From the NCBI GenBank assembly GCA_025359105.1, contig JANYHK010000106.1:62001-126000 (forward strand): a stretch of DNA of 64,000 nucleotides. Reading direction: 5' to 3'. Source of the stretch: Myxococcales bacterium. Lineage in GTDB: Bacteria > Myxococcota_A > Polyangia > Polyangiales > Polyangiaceae. The notes beneath the pieces are model-generated. The model did not search any database. It was not told where the DNA came from and saw only the letters and a program-made list of their open reading frames with translations. Positions 51,896 through 60,353 of this stretch are shown piece after piece (position 1 is the stretch's first letter; each line of letters opens with the position of its first letter). The position numbers were made by a program, and so were the translations under genes.

Positions 51896-53551
51896 ATGAC
51901 GTCCCACGTTTCGCAGCCGACCGGCGCCGCCACAGCTGAGGCCCCGCCGGCATCCGAGCACGCCCGCGCCACCTCGGCGGCGGGCGTCCTGCCGTGGGCC
52001 GGGCTCGGGATCGTCGGCCTCGGGGCCATGCTGGTGTTCTGGATTTTCGACGCCCTCCCCTTCCAGGACCTCCCCGCCCACGCCGGCCTCATCGCGATGC
52101 GTCATCGCTTTCCGGACTCGGCGTTCGAGCAGCGCTTCTTCGTGCTCGCCCCGCACATCGGCCCGTACTCGCTCTTCCGCTTCCTAGGGGAGCTCTTCGT
52201 CCGCGTCATCGGGCCGGTCGGCGCGGTGCGCGCCATCGCGACGTTGCCCGTCATCGCCACGCCGCTCGCGCTGCTCTACGCCCGCCGCACGCTCCACGGC
52301 GACCGCTCGCCTATCGCCGGCTTCTTCGGGCTCGCCCTCGCGTTTGGCCTCATGACGCTGCTCGGCTTCGCGAGCTACCTGCTCGGCGTCGCCGTCATGC
52401 TCGTCGGCCTCACGCTCTGGCTCGATCTCCTCGCGCGCGCGGACGTCGCGCCGCACGCCGCCAGCACGCGACGCCGCGAGCTCGTCGTGGCCGGGTTCGC
52501 GCCCCTCATGTTCGTGGGCCACGGCCACGCGTTCGTCCTGTTCCTCGCGCTCGCGGGGGTCTCGTGCCTCGCAGCGGGCAATCGCCGCGCGCGCCTGGTT
52601 CGCCTGCGCGCCCTCGTTCCGGCGATCGGCCTCGCGGCGTACGTCGCCTGGCTCGAGCGCGGGCCGACGACGCCGCCGGGGTCCGTGTCTGTCTCGCAGG
52701 GGGGCCTGACGCCGCACTTCCAGGGCCTGGCGGACAAGCTCAGCCTCCTCTTCACGCCGACGCTGCTGACGCGCAGCGGCGTCGACGTCGCCGCCGGCAT
52801 CGCGCTCTGGGCCGTGCTCATCGCCGCGAGCGTCGCGACCATCCGTGGCCTGCGCGCCGGCTCACCTGGCGGGCTCGTGGGCGCCGACGCGGCGGCCGAC
52901 GCTCGGTCCCGTGCGCACAGCCGGGGGCTCTACGCGGGCGCGCTGGTGCTCGGGCTGCTCTTCCTCGCCCTCCCCCACGCGATCGGCTGGTTCGGCTTCG
53001 TCGACGGACGCCTCGTGCCGATCGTGCTGTACCTGGCCATCCTGGCGTTCCGGCGCGAGTCGCTCGGACGCGTCGGGCGCGCGGGCGTCGAGCGCGGCGC
53101 GCCCGCCATCGCGACCACGATGGTGCTCGTTGCGCTCGGCGCTTCCTACCGATTCCAGGACGAGGCCCGGGGCTTCCACGAGGTGCTCGCCGAGGTCCCG
53201 CGCGAGGCGCGCCTGCTCAACCTGCCCCTCGATCCGAACAGCTCGACGTTCACCGCGCACCCCTTCATCCACTACGACAAGCTCGTCCTGGCCGAGCGCC
53301 CGATCGTCGTCAGCGACATCTGGTTCCACCAGGGCTCGGCGCTCTACCCCACGCCGCAGAACCCGGCGCTGCGCCTCCCCGACTCGTACAGCGAGAGCGA
53401 TCTGCACGTCATCGACTGGCCGGCCTACAAGCTCGACGACTGGGACTACGTGCTCGTCCGCACGCGCCCAGAAGGCACGGCGCCCCCGCCTCCGGCCGCG
53501 CTGGAGCTGGCCGACCACCGCGGCGGCTGGTGGCTCTACCGCAAGCGCTGA
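51896..53551 (+). CDS. multi-spanning membrane protein, possible GT-C or polysaccharide-related, 551 aa
   Basis: After about 35 flexible residues come ten or more hydrophobic segments (for example WAGLGIVGLGAMLVFWIFDAL; PVIATPLALLYA; ALVLGLLFLALPHAIGWFGF). The last 130 residues are soluble and contain NLPLDPNSSTFTAHPFIHYDKL. The motif PFQDLPAHAGLIAMRH in the first periplasmic loop has the acidic/His pattern of GT-C-like membrane transferases, though no family signature is certain. The ATG 51896 was chosen; a TTG at 51860 is less likely. It leads into the UDP-glucose dehydrogenase region. A hairpin directly after the stop (53551-53576) may end the transcript. Confidence 0.7.
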   Translation: MTSHVSQPTGAATAEAPPASEHARATSAAGVLPWAGLGIVGLGAMLVFWIFDALPFQDLPAHAGLIAMRHRFPDSAFEQRFFVLAPHIGPYSLFRFLGELFVRVIGPVGAVRAIATLPVIATPLALLYARRTLHGDRSPIAGFFGLALAFGLMTLLGFASYLLGVAVMLVGLTLWLDLLARADVAPHAASTRRRELVVAGFAPLMFVGHGHAFVLFLALAGVSCLAAGNRRARLVRLRALVPAIGLAAYVAWLERGPTTPPGSVSVSQGGLTPHFQGLADKLSLLFTPTLLTRSGVDVAAGIALWAVLIAASVATIRGLRAGSPGGLVGADAAADARSRAHSRGLYAGALVLGLLFLALPHAIGWFGFVDGRLVPIVLYLAILAFRRESLGRVGRAGVERGAPAIATTMVLVALGASYRFQDEARGFHEVLAEVPREARLLNLPLDPNSSTFTAHPFIHYDKLVLAERPIVVSDIWFHQGSALYPTPQNPALRLPDSYSESDLHVIDWPAYKLDDWDYVLVRTRPEGTAPPPPAALELADHRGGWWLYRKR

Positions 53552-53576
53552 CGCCCGCGAGACACACTGCGGGCGT
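53551..53576 (+). terminator. hairpin after the membrane-protein gene
   Basis: ACGCCCGC (53551-53558) and GCGGGCGT (53569-53576) pair perfectly with a ten-base loop. There is no T-run. It is a modest terminator or mRNA 3' end stabiliser. Confidence 0.5.
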
Positions 53577-53667
53577 CGCAAATGGACGACAGGCTGCCCC
53601 CGATCGCCGCCAACTGCGCGATCCGGCGGGCTCACCTGCCGGCATCGACCTTGCGAAGGTGTCTTCC

Positions 53668-53687
53668 CAAGGTGATTCAAGGTGAAA
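53668..53687. promoter_or_regulatory. ten-base direct repeat upstream of the UDP-glucose dehydrogenase gene
   Basis: CAAGGTGATT followed immediately by CAAGGTGAAA, with a third AAGGTG at 53656-53661. Two copies one helical turn apart look like a binding site for a regulator. The repeat ends 33 bases before the ATG. The rest of the 53,552-53,720 gap is otherwise unremarkable. Confidence 0.4.
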
Positions 53688-53720
53688 AGCGACTCCTTCG
53701 GGGCTAAGAAGGGCTCCAAC

Positions 53721-55073
53721 ATGCGACTCGTTGCGTTCGGAGCAGGGTACGTCGGTCTGGTCACGGGAACGGGGCTCGCCGAGCTCGGGCACGAGGTGCT
53801 CACGGTCGATACCGACGCCGCGAAGATCAAGAAGCTCGAGGATGGCGTCATCCCTATTCACGAGCCCGGTCTCGCCGATCTCGTTCGCCGCAACCGCCGC
53901 AGCGGGCGCCTGACGTTCGCGACGGCCGTGCCGCCGGGCTTCGACGAAGCGGACGCGTACTTCATCGCCGTCGGCACGCCGCCGGACAAGGACGGCGCGG
54001 CCGACGTGAGCGCAGTCTTCGCGGTCGCCGATCACATCGCGCAGGTCGCCAAGAAGGCCGCTCTCGTCGTCGTGAAGAGCACGGTCCCCGTCGGCACGTG
54101 CGACGCCGTGCAAGCGCGCCTCGCCAAGTCGAAGGTGCACCTCGAGGTCGTCTCCAACCCCGAATTCTTGAAGGAGGGCGATGCGCTCAACGACTTCTTC
54201 AAGCCCGACCGCATCGTCCTCGGCGCCAAGAGCGACACCGCGCGCCACATGCTGCGCGAGCTCTACGCCCCGCTGCAGCTCTCCGGCGAGCGCATGGTCA
54301 TGACCGATCCGCGGTCGAGCGAGCTCATCAAGTACGCCGCGAACACGATGCTCGCGATGCGCGTGTCGTTCATGAACGAGCTGTCGCGCCTCTGCCACGT
54401 CACCGGCGCGAACATCCACGCCGTCCGCATGGGCGTCGGCGCTGACGTGCGCATCGGCAAGAAGTTCCTCTACTCGGGCCCCGGTTACGGCGGCTCGTGC
54501 TTCCCGAAGGACGTGCAGGCCCTGGCCGCGCTCGGCAAGACCCACGGCGTCCCGATGCGCCTCGCCGAGGCGACACACCTCGCCAACGAGGAGCAAGGCG
54601 CGTTCCTGGCGCGCCTCGTCGAGGAGGCGCTCGGCGGCCTCAAAGGCAAGACGGTCGCGTTCTGGGGCCTCGCGTTCAAGCCGGAGACGGACGACGTGCG
54701 CGAGTCGCCGGCGCTCAAGCTCGGCCTGGCGCTCCTCGCCGCGGGCGCCAAGGTCATCGCCCACGATCCGGAGGCGGGCCCGAACTTCTCGCTCGCGGTC
54801 GGCGGCCGCGTTGCGCTCGTCGACAAGGAGTACGACGCGCTCGACGGCGCCGACGCGCTCGTGCTCCTCACCGAGTGGCGGAGCTACCGCGCGCCCAACT
54901 TCGCCGAGATGAAGAAGCGCCTGCGCCCCGGCGCACACGGACTGCCGGCGACCATCCTCGACGCGCGCAACATCTGGCGCGCCGCCGACGTCATCCGCGC
55001 CGGGCTCCGCTACCAGGGCATCGGCGTCGGCGCGACGGCGGAGCGTCCCAGCACGACGCAGATGGGCGAGTAG
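53721..55073 (+). CDS. UDP-glucose 6-dehydrogenase
   Basis: Makes UDP-glucuronate from UDP-glucose with two NAD+, feeding capsule, exopolysaccharide or LPS pathways. NAD loop GAGYVGLVTG (7-16), catalytic Cys260 in GPGYGGSCFPKDV, KSTVPVGT, SNPEFLKEGDA, and the C-terminal FKPETDDVRESP. 450 aa, normal for the family. The ATG 53721 was chosen over 13 extra upstream residues that lack a family match. The next gene starts eight bases after the stop and encodes an epimerase of UDP-glucuronate type, so the two make UDP-GlcA and probably UDP-GalA. No polysaccharide polymerase is next to them. Confidence 0.95.
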   Translation: MRLVAFGAGYVGLVTGTGLAELGHEVLTVDTDAAKIKKLEDGVIPIHEPGLADLVRRNRRSGRLTFATAVPPGFDEADAYFIAVGTPPDKDGAADVSAVFAVADHIAQVAKKAALVVVKSTVPVGTCDAVQARLAKSKVHLEVVSNPEFLKEGDALNDFFKPDRIVLGAKSDTARHMLRELYAPLQLSGERMVMTDPRSSELIKYAANTMLAMRVSFMNELSRLCHVTGANIHAVRMGVGADVRIGKKFLYSGPGYGGSCFPKDVQALAALGKTHGVPMRLAEATHLANEEQGAFLARLVEEALGGLKGKTVAFWGLAFKPETDDVRESPALKLGLALLAAGAKVIAHDPEAGPNFSLAVGGRVALVDKEYDALDGADALVLLTEWRSYRAPNFAEMKKRLRPGAHGLPATILDARNIWRAADVIRAGLRYQGIGVGATAERPSTTQMGE

Positions 55074-55081
55074 GCGACGCG

Positions 55082-56038
55082 ATGCGCCGGTGGCTCGTCA
55101 CAGGCGGAGTCGGCTTCATCGGGTACCACCTGACGCGCGCGCTCCTCGTGCGCGGCGATGCGGTCACGGTCATCGACGACTTCAGCGACGCGCCGTACCC
55201 GGCGCGCATGAAGGAAAAGAACCTCGCAGACCTCGTCGCCGAACACCCTGGATTTCGGCTGGTGCGGGCGTGTATCACCGACGCCGCCGCGACGCGCCAC
55301 CACTACCGCGAAAAGGACGGCGTCATCCACCTCGCTGGCCTCGCCGGCGTGCGGCCATCTTTCGACTATCCGGCGCGGTACTCGCGCGTCAACGTCGAGG
55401 GCACGGCCACCGTCGTCGAGAACGCCCTTGCAGAAGGGATCGACCAGGTGCTGTTCGCGTCGAGCTCGTCGGTCTACGGCAACTCGACCCCCCTACCCGC
55501 CCACGAGGACGCGCCGGCCATCGCGCCGGAGTCGCCCTACGCCGCGTCGAAGCGCGGCGCCGAGCTCGTCGCCAGCGCCATCTGCCGGCGCGCGCCGCAG
55601 CTCTCGTGCACTGCGCTGCGCTTCTTCACGGTGTACGGCCCCCGCCAGCGCCCGGAGATGGCCATCACGCTCTGGGCCCGCGCCTTGCTCGCGCGGCAGA
55701 AGATCACGCTGTTCGGCGACGGGTCGATGCGCCGCGATTTCACGCACGTGGACGACATCGTCCGCGGCGTCGTCGCGGCGAGCGCGCCCAAGCGCCCCGG
55801 TTTCCGCGCGTACAACCTCGGCTCGGGCGCGCCGATCGATTTGCTCGGCCTGCTCCGCGCGCTCGGCAAGGCCGCGGGCGAGGAGGCGATCCTGGAGAAC
55901 GCGCCCGTGCCGGCCGGCGACGTCGACGCGACGTTCGCGGACATACGGCGCGCGAAGAGCGAGCTCGACTGGACCCCGCGCGTGCCCCTCGAGAACGGCT
56001 TGCGTGAGGTCGTGGCCTGGGTTCGGGCGAACCCGTGA
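55082..56038 (+). CDS. NAD-dependent nucleotide-sugar epimerase (UDP-glucuronate 4-epimerase-like)
   Basis: Extended SDR of 318 aa. Gly-rich loop TGGVGFIGYH (7-16), catalytic Tyr153-x3-Lys157 in ESPYAASKRGAE, SSSSVYGN and FTVYGPRQRPEMAI, typical of the UDP-GlcA 4-epimerase branch. By context it uses the product of the dehydrogenase encoded just upstream to give UDP-galacturonate. The ATG at 55082 is the only start that fits the loop spacing. The stop overlaps the GTG of the small lipoprotein gene (GTGA at 56035-56038). Confidence 0.9.
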   Translation: MRRWLVTGGVGFIGYHLTRALLVRGDAVTVIDDFSDAPYPARMKEKNLADLVAEHPGFRLVRACITDAAATRHHYREKDGVIHLAGLAGVRPSFDYPARYSRVNVEGTATVVENALAEGIDQVLFASSSSVYGNSTPLPAHEDAPAIAPESPYAASKRGAELVASAICRRAPQLSCTALRFFTVYGPRQRPEMAITLWARALLARQKITLFGDGSMRRDFTHVDDIVRGVVAASAPKRPGFRAYNLGSGAPIDLLGLLRALGKAAGEEAILENAPVPAGDVDATFADIRRAKSELDWTPRVPLENGLREVVAWVRANP

Positions 56039-56502
56039 GGACCGCGGTCGCCCTGGCGTACGCGCTCGGCTCGGCCGGCGCCGGGCTCTGCGGATGCAGC
56101 TCCTCGAGCGCCGGCGCCGGCGGCGTCGACGCGGCCACCGCCGACGCGGGCGCCGACAGCGCGCGAGATACGGGCAGCGGGTTCCCGACGACCGACGCCG
56201 GCGACGTCGACGCCGGAGGCGGCGGGTCGACCTGCGATCAGCTCCGGGCGCAGGTGAACGCGTACGGGCTCGTCGCGCGCGCTTGCAACCCGCAAGGGGC
56301 GAGCGAGTGCACGGCCGCCGCCGACGGGCTCTGCTGCCAGATCACCGTCAGCATCGGCAGCACGCAGGCGGTCAATGATTTCCAGCACGCCGTCACCGAC
56401 TACGCGAACAAGTGCGGCGCCGCCGACTGCAGCAAGGTGATCTGCGAGCAGACTCCGAGCGGCATCTGCGACGGAACCGGCACGAAGGGCATCTGCCGCT
56501 AG
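56035..56502 (+). CDS. small Cys-rich lipoprotein, 155 aa
   Basis: A lipoprotein signal with Leu-Cys-Gly-Cys lipobox (Cys21) is followed by a Ser/Gly/Asp/Ala linker to about residue 63 and a domain of about 90 residues with ten cysteines (TCDQLRAQVN…GLCCQITVS; CGAADCSKVICEQ). No family was recognised. The GTG start overlaps the epimerase stop (GTGA), so it is co-translated with the sugar-nucleotide genes. This may be simple operon economy rather than a shared task. A strong terminator overlaps its stop codon. Confidence 0.7.
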   Translation: MRTAVALAYALGSAGAGLCGCSSSSAGAGGVDAATADAGADSARDTGSGFPTTDAGDVDAGGGGSTCDQLRAQVNAYGLVARACNPQGASECTAAADGLCCQITVSIGSTQAVNDFQHAVTDYANKCGAADCSKVICEQTPSGICDGTGTKGICR

Positions 56503-56534
56503 AAGAGCGGTGTCAAACACCGCTCTTCTAGTTT
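56499..56534. terminator. strong terminator with 14-base-pair stem
   Basis: CTAGAAGAGCGGTG (56499-56512) pairs perfectly with CACCGCTCTTCTAG (56518-56531) around TCAAA, then TTT. It includes the TAG stop of the lipoprotein gene. It ends the ugd-epimerase-lipoprotein unit. Confidence 0.85.
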
Positions 56535-56623
56535 CGACTCAAGTGGAACCGCTGCCGCATTTCCTTACGCCACGTCGTTCGTGGCCGGGCTCCTAGTCGG
56601 CGCCGAAACGTAGAGCGCGTAGG

Positions 56624-58036
56624 ATGCGTCGCATGCGCATCGCCCCACTCCTCCCGCTCGCCGGAGCTTGCCTGCTCATCCTCGCGTGTTCGAGAAACGA
56701 AGCACCGGCGCCAGTCGACCCGGGGCCCGTCTCCTCCGCTACCCCTGGTGCTGCGGCCACCTTACCGGCCGCGGCGCCGGCCCTCGACGCCGGTGCGCCC
56801 CGGATGACGCTGCTCAAGGCGGCGACCCTCATCGACGGGCTCTCCGACGCCCCGCGCGCCGGTATGGCGGTGCTCGTCGAGGGCGACCGCATCCGCGAGG
56901 TCGGCCCCGCCGCGGCGCTGGCGGCCAAGCTCCCCGCGGGCGCGAGGATCGTCGATCTCGGCGGCGCGACGCTGCTGCCCGGCCTCATCGACGCCCACAC
57001 GCACGTCCTCTTGCAAGGCGACATTACAGCCGAGGACTACGACGTGCAGCTCCTCAAGGAGAGCATCCCGTACCGCACGATCCGCGCGACCGCGGCGGTC
57101 CGCACGTCGCTCATGAATGGCTTCACGACGCTCCGCGATCTCGAGAGCGAAGGAGCGATGTACGCGGACGTCGATCTGAAGCGCGCCATCGACCGCGGCG
57201 TCGTTCCTGGCCCGCGCATGTTCGTGGCGACGCGCTCGCTTGCGCCCACCGGCATGTACCCGCTGCTCGGCTACTCGTGGGAGCTCAAGATGCCGGAGGG
57301 CGCACAGACCGCCGACGGCGTCGACGGCCTTTTGCGTGCGGTGCGCGAGCAGGTCAAGTACGGCGCTGACTGGATCAAGTTCTACGCCGATCGCCGCTAC
57401 TACCTGCCGCCCGAGCGTGGCTGCACCCACGGGCTGTGCTCGTGGGTCAACTACACCGACGCGGAGATGCGCGCGATAGTCGACGAGGCCCACCGCCTCG
57501 GGCGCCGCGTCGCCGCGCACGCGATGGGATGGAACGGGATCGACGCCGCCCTGCGCGCCGGCGTCGACTCGATCGAGCACGGCGACGGCCTCGAGGACGA
57601 CCTCATGGACCGCATGGTCCTGAAGAGCGTGTACTGGTGCCCGACGATCTACGTCGGCGTGTACGTCGCGGCGGGGCGCGGCGGCGCGTGGCCGAAGATG
57701 GTCGAGCTCGAGAAGGCCGCCTTCGCGCGCGCCCTCAAGAAGAACGTGCGCATCGCCTACGGCACCGACGCCGGCGGCTACGCGTGGACCGAAAACCAGG
57801 CCAAGGAGCTGTCCCTCATGGTCCGGTACGGCATGACGCCGATGGCCGCGGTGAAGAGCGCGACCACGGTCGCCGCGGCGCTCCTCGAGAAGCAGGCAGA
57901 CCTCGGCGCGGTCGCGCCCGGAAAATTCGCCGACATCATCGCGGTGAAGGGCGACCCGATGAAGGACATCGGCGAGCTCGAGCGCGTCACCTTCGTCATG
58001 AAGGGCGGCGAGATCTTCAAGCGCGTGACGGAGTGA
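56624..58036 (+). CDS. secreted amidohydrolase lipoprotein
   Basis: Amidohydrolase-superfamily enzyme exported as a lipoprotein (lipobox Ile-Leu-Ala-Cys, Cys22). Metal-ligand motif DAHTHVLL (His125, His127), KFYADRRYY with the candidate bridging Lys, AHAMGWNG, SIEHGDG and GTDAGG with the conserved Asp. The closest type is the imidazolonepropionase-like/prolidase-like dipeptidase group (Sgx9260 type). The substrate is likely a peptide or lactam-like amide, not determined. A 40-residue Ala/Pro linker follows the lipobox. The ATG at 56624 or its neighbour at 56633 may be used. The penicillin-acylase-like gene follows within 18 bases. Confidence 0.88.
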   Translation: MRRMRIAPLLPLAGACLLILACSRNEAPAPVDPGPVSSATPGAAATLPAAAPALDAGAPRMTLLKAATLIDGLSDAPRAGMAVLVEGDRIREVGPAAALAAKLPAGARIVDLGGATLLPGLIDAHTHVLLQGDITAEDYDVQLLKESIPYRTIRATAAVRTSLMNGFTTLRDLESEGAMYADVDLKRAIDRGVVPGPRMFVATRSLAPTGMYPLLGYSWELKMPEGAQTADGVDGLLRAVREQVKYGADWIKFYADRRYYLPPERGCTHGLCSWVNYTDAEMRAIVDEAHRLGRRVAAHAMGWNGIDAALRAGVDSIEHGDGLEDDLMDRMVLKSVYWCPTIYVGVYVAAGRGGAWPKMVELEKAAFARALKKNVRIAYGTDAGGYAWTENQAKELSLMVRYGMTPMAAVKSATTVAAALLEKQADLGAVAPGKFADIIAVKGDPMKDIGELERVTFVMKGGEIFKRVTE

Positions 58037-58053
58037 CCACGTTGATCCACGCC

Positions 58054-60327
58054 ATGTCCTTTCGCCACCTCCCGCTCCTCGTGCTCGTAGCGTGCGCGGG
58101 CGCCCCGGCGGCGCCGAAGACCCACGCGCCCACGACCACCCTGCCGCCCGTCAGGCTGAAGGCAACGCCGAACGACGAGCGGGCGCTTTGGAGCGACACG
58201 GCGGCGCGCGTGCGCATCGTGCGCGACGACTGGGGCATCGCGCACGTCACCGGTCCCACCGACGCCGACGCCGTCTTCGGGATGATTTACGCCCAAGCGG
58301 AGGACGATTTCCCACGGATCGAGACGAACTACCTGAACGCGCTCGGACGCCTCGCCGAGGCGGAGGGCGAGAAGGCGGTGCTCTCGGACCTCCGCATGAG
58401 GCTCTTCATCACGCCCGAGGATCTGCAGGCGCGCTACGCCGGCAGCCCGGCATGGCTCCAGCTCCTGATGAACGCATGGGCCGACGGGCTCAACTTCTAC
58501 CTCGCGGTACACCCGGCGACCAAGCCGCGTGTGCTCACGCGCTTCGAGCCGTGGATGGCGCTCGCCTTCACCGAAGGCAGCATCGGCGGCGACATCGAGC
58601 GCGTCTCGCTGCGCGAGTTGGAGGCGCTCTACGGCGGAGCGCCTCCTGCTCGGGCGGCGAGCGATGCCTCCGCGGCGCCGGCCGCTGGCGGGCCGCTCCT
58701 CGACGAGCCGAGCGGCTCGAACGGCATCGCCCTCGCCCCCTCCCGGACGGCGGGCGGCCACGCGCTTCTCCTCATAAACCCGCACACCTCGTTCTTCTTC
58801 CGATCGGAGCTGCAGGTGACGAGCGGCGAGGGCCTCGACGCGTACGGCGCGGTGACGTGGGGCCAGCTCTTCGTCTATCAGGGCTTCAACGCACACGCCG
58901 GCTGGATGCACACGTCGAGCGGCGTCGACGCCGTCGACGAGTTCATCGAAACGGTGACGTGGAAGGACGGTCGAGCGTTCACCAAGTACGGCGCCGAAGC
59001 GCGTCCCGTCACGACCTCCACGATCACGGTGCCGTTCCGGCGCGAGGGCAGCGACCTCGGCCTCGGCTACCGATCCTTCACGGTCCACAAGACCCACCAT
59101 GGCCCCGTCGTGCGCGCGTCGAGGGACGCGGCCGGCGAGAAATGGATCGCGGTCGCGCTCATGCACAAGCCGGTGGAGGCGCTCAGCCAGTCGTTCCTCC
59201 GCACGAAGGCCCGCGACCTGGACGCGTTCCTGGAGGTCGCCCAGCTCCGCGCCAACTCGTCGAACAACACGATCTTCGCCGACGACAAGGGCGCGATCGC
59301 GTACCTGCATCCGCAGTTCGTCCCCCGGCGTGACGACCGGTTCGACTTCACGCGCCCGGTCGACGGCGCGGACCCGAGGACCGCTTGGCAGGGGCTCCAT
59401 GACCTGGGGGAGCTCCCGCGCGCCGTTCGCCCGGCGAGCGGCTGGGTCATGAACACGAACGACTGGCCGTACTCCGCGGCGGGGACATCGAGCCCGAAGC
59501 GCGAGGCGTTCGCGCGCTACATGGATACGGCGGGCGAGAACGCGCGCGGCGTGCACGCGACCGCGCTGCTCGAGAAGGCGAAGCCGATGTCGCTCGATGC
59601 CCTCGTGCAGGCGTCGTACGACACCCACCTGCCGGCGTTCGCGCTCCTGATTCCCCTCCTCGTTCACGCCTACGATCACGTGGCGCGCGGTGACCTCCGC
59701 GCCCAGCTCGCCGAGCCGATCGCCGTCCTGCGCGCGTGGGATTTGCGCTGGTCTGCCGAGTCGGTCGCAACGTCGCTCGCCGTCTTCTGGGGTGAGGCGC
59801 TCATCGACGAGCTGGCGCATGGGCTCGATCCCGACGCGAGGAGGGCCGCCGCCGCGTACCAGCAGCTGGCGACGAAGACGAGCCCGACCCAGAAGCTCCA
59901 GGCCCTCGTGCAGGCGCGCTATCGCCTCGCGCGCGACTTCGGCGCGTGGCGCACGCCGTGGGGCGAGATCAACCGCTTCCAGCGGATCACCGGCGACATG
60001 GCCGAGCCGTTCTCGGACGCGGCGCCGAGCGTGCCAGTCCCTTTCACGTCGGGGGAATGGGGCTCGCTCGCGTCCTTCGGCGCACGCCCATACGACGGCA
60101 CCAAGCGCTGGTACGGGACGAGCGGCAACAGCTTCGTCGCGGCCGTCGAGTTCGGCGAGAAGGTCCGCGCGCGCGCGGTCACCGCCGGGGGCGCGAGCGG
60201 TCAGCCGACGTCGCCTCACTTCGCCGATCAGACGACGCGCTACGCCAACGGCGACCTCCGCGAGGTCTACTTCTACCCGGAGCAGCGCGCGGGTCACACC
60301 GAGCGCGCGTACCGCCCCGGCGAGTGA
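58054..60327 (+). CDS. penicillin-acylase-family Ntn hydrolase lipoprotein
   Basis: Exported N-terminal-nucleophile hydrolase (S45 family) that would cleave amide bonds of acyl side chains, for example of acyl-homoserine lactones or beta-lactams. The nucleophile Ser222 is in SGSNGIAL, where chain processing would create a new N-terminus. Before it is the alpha subunit part (WGIAHVTGPTDADAVFGMIYAQAEDDF). After it are ASNN-like ANSSNNTIFADDKGAIAYLH and the NTNDWPYS loop. The signal ends in Val-Ala-Cys (Cys14). 757 aa from ATG 58054; the in-frame GTG 58033, which overlaps the previous stop, would add seven residues. It forms a secreted pair with the amidohydrolase encoded upstream. Confidence 0.88.
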   Translation: MSFRHLPLLVLVACAGAPAAPKTHAPTTTLPPVRLKATPNDERALWSDTAARVRIVRDDWGIAHVTGPTDADAVFGMIYAQAEDDFPRIETNYLNALGRLAEAEGEKAVLSDLRMRLFITPEDLQARYAGSPAWLQLLMNAWADGLNFYLAVHPATKPRVLTRFEPWMALAFTEGSIGGDIERVSLRELEALYGGAPPARAASDASAAPAAGGPLLDEPSGSNGIALAPSRTAGGHALLLINPHTSFFFRSELQVTSGEGLDAYGAVTWGQLFVYQGFNAHAGWMHTSSGVDAVDEFIETVTWKDGRAFTKYGAEARPVTTSTITVPFRREGSDLGLGYRSFTVHKTHHGPVVRASRDAAGEKWIAVALMHKPVEALSQSFLRTKARDLDAFLEVAQLRANSSNNTIFADDKGAIAYLHPQFVPRRDDRFDFTRPVDGADPRTAWQGLHDLGELPRAVRPASGWVMNTNDWPYSAAGTSSPKREAFARYMDTAGENARGVHATALLEKAKPMSLDALVQASYDTHLPAFALLIPLLVHAYDHVARGDLRAQLAEPIAVLRAWDLRWSAESVATSLAVFWGEALIDELAHGLDPDARRAAAAYQQLATKTSPTQKLQALVQARYRLARDFGAWRTPWGEINRFQRITGDMAEPFSDAAPSVPVPFTSGEWGSLASFGARPYDGTKRWYGTSGNSFVAAVEFGEKVRARAVTAGGASGQPTSPHFADQTTRYANGDLREVYFYPEQRAGHTERAYRPGE

Positions 60328-60353
60328 CTCCTCGCATCCGTCACGCGCCCGTC

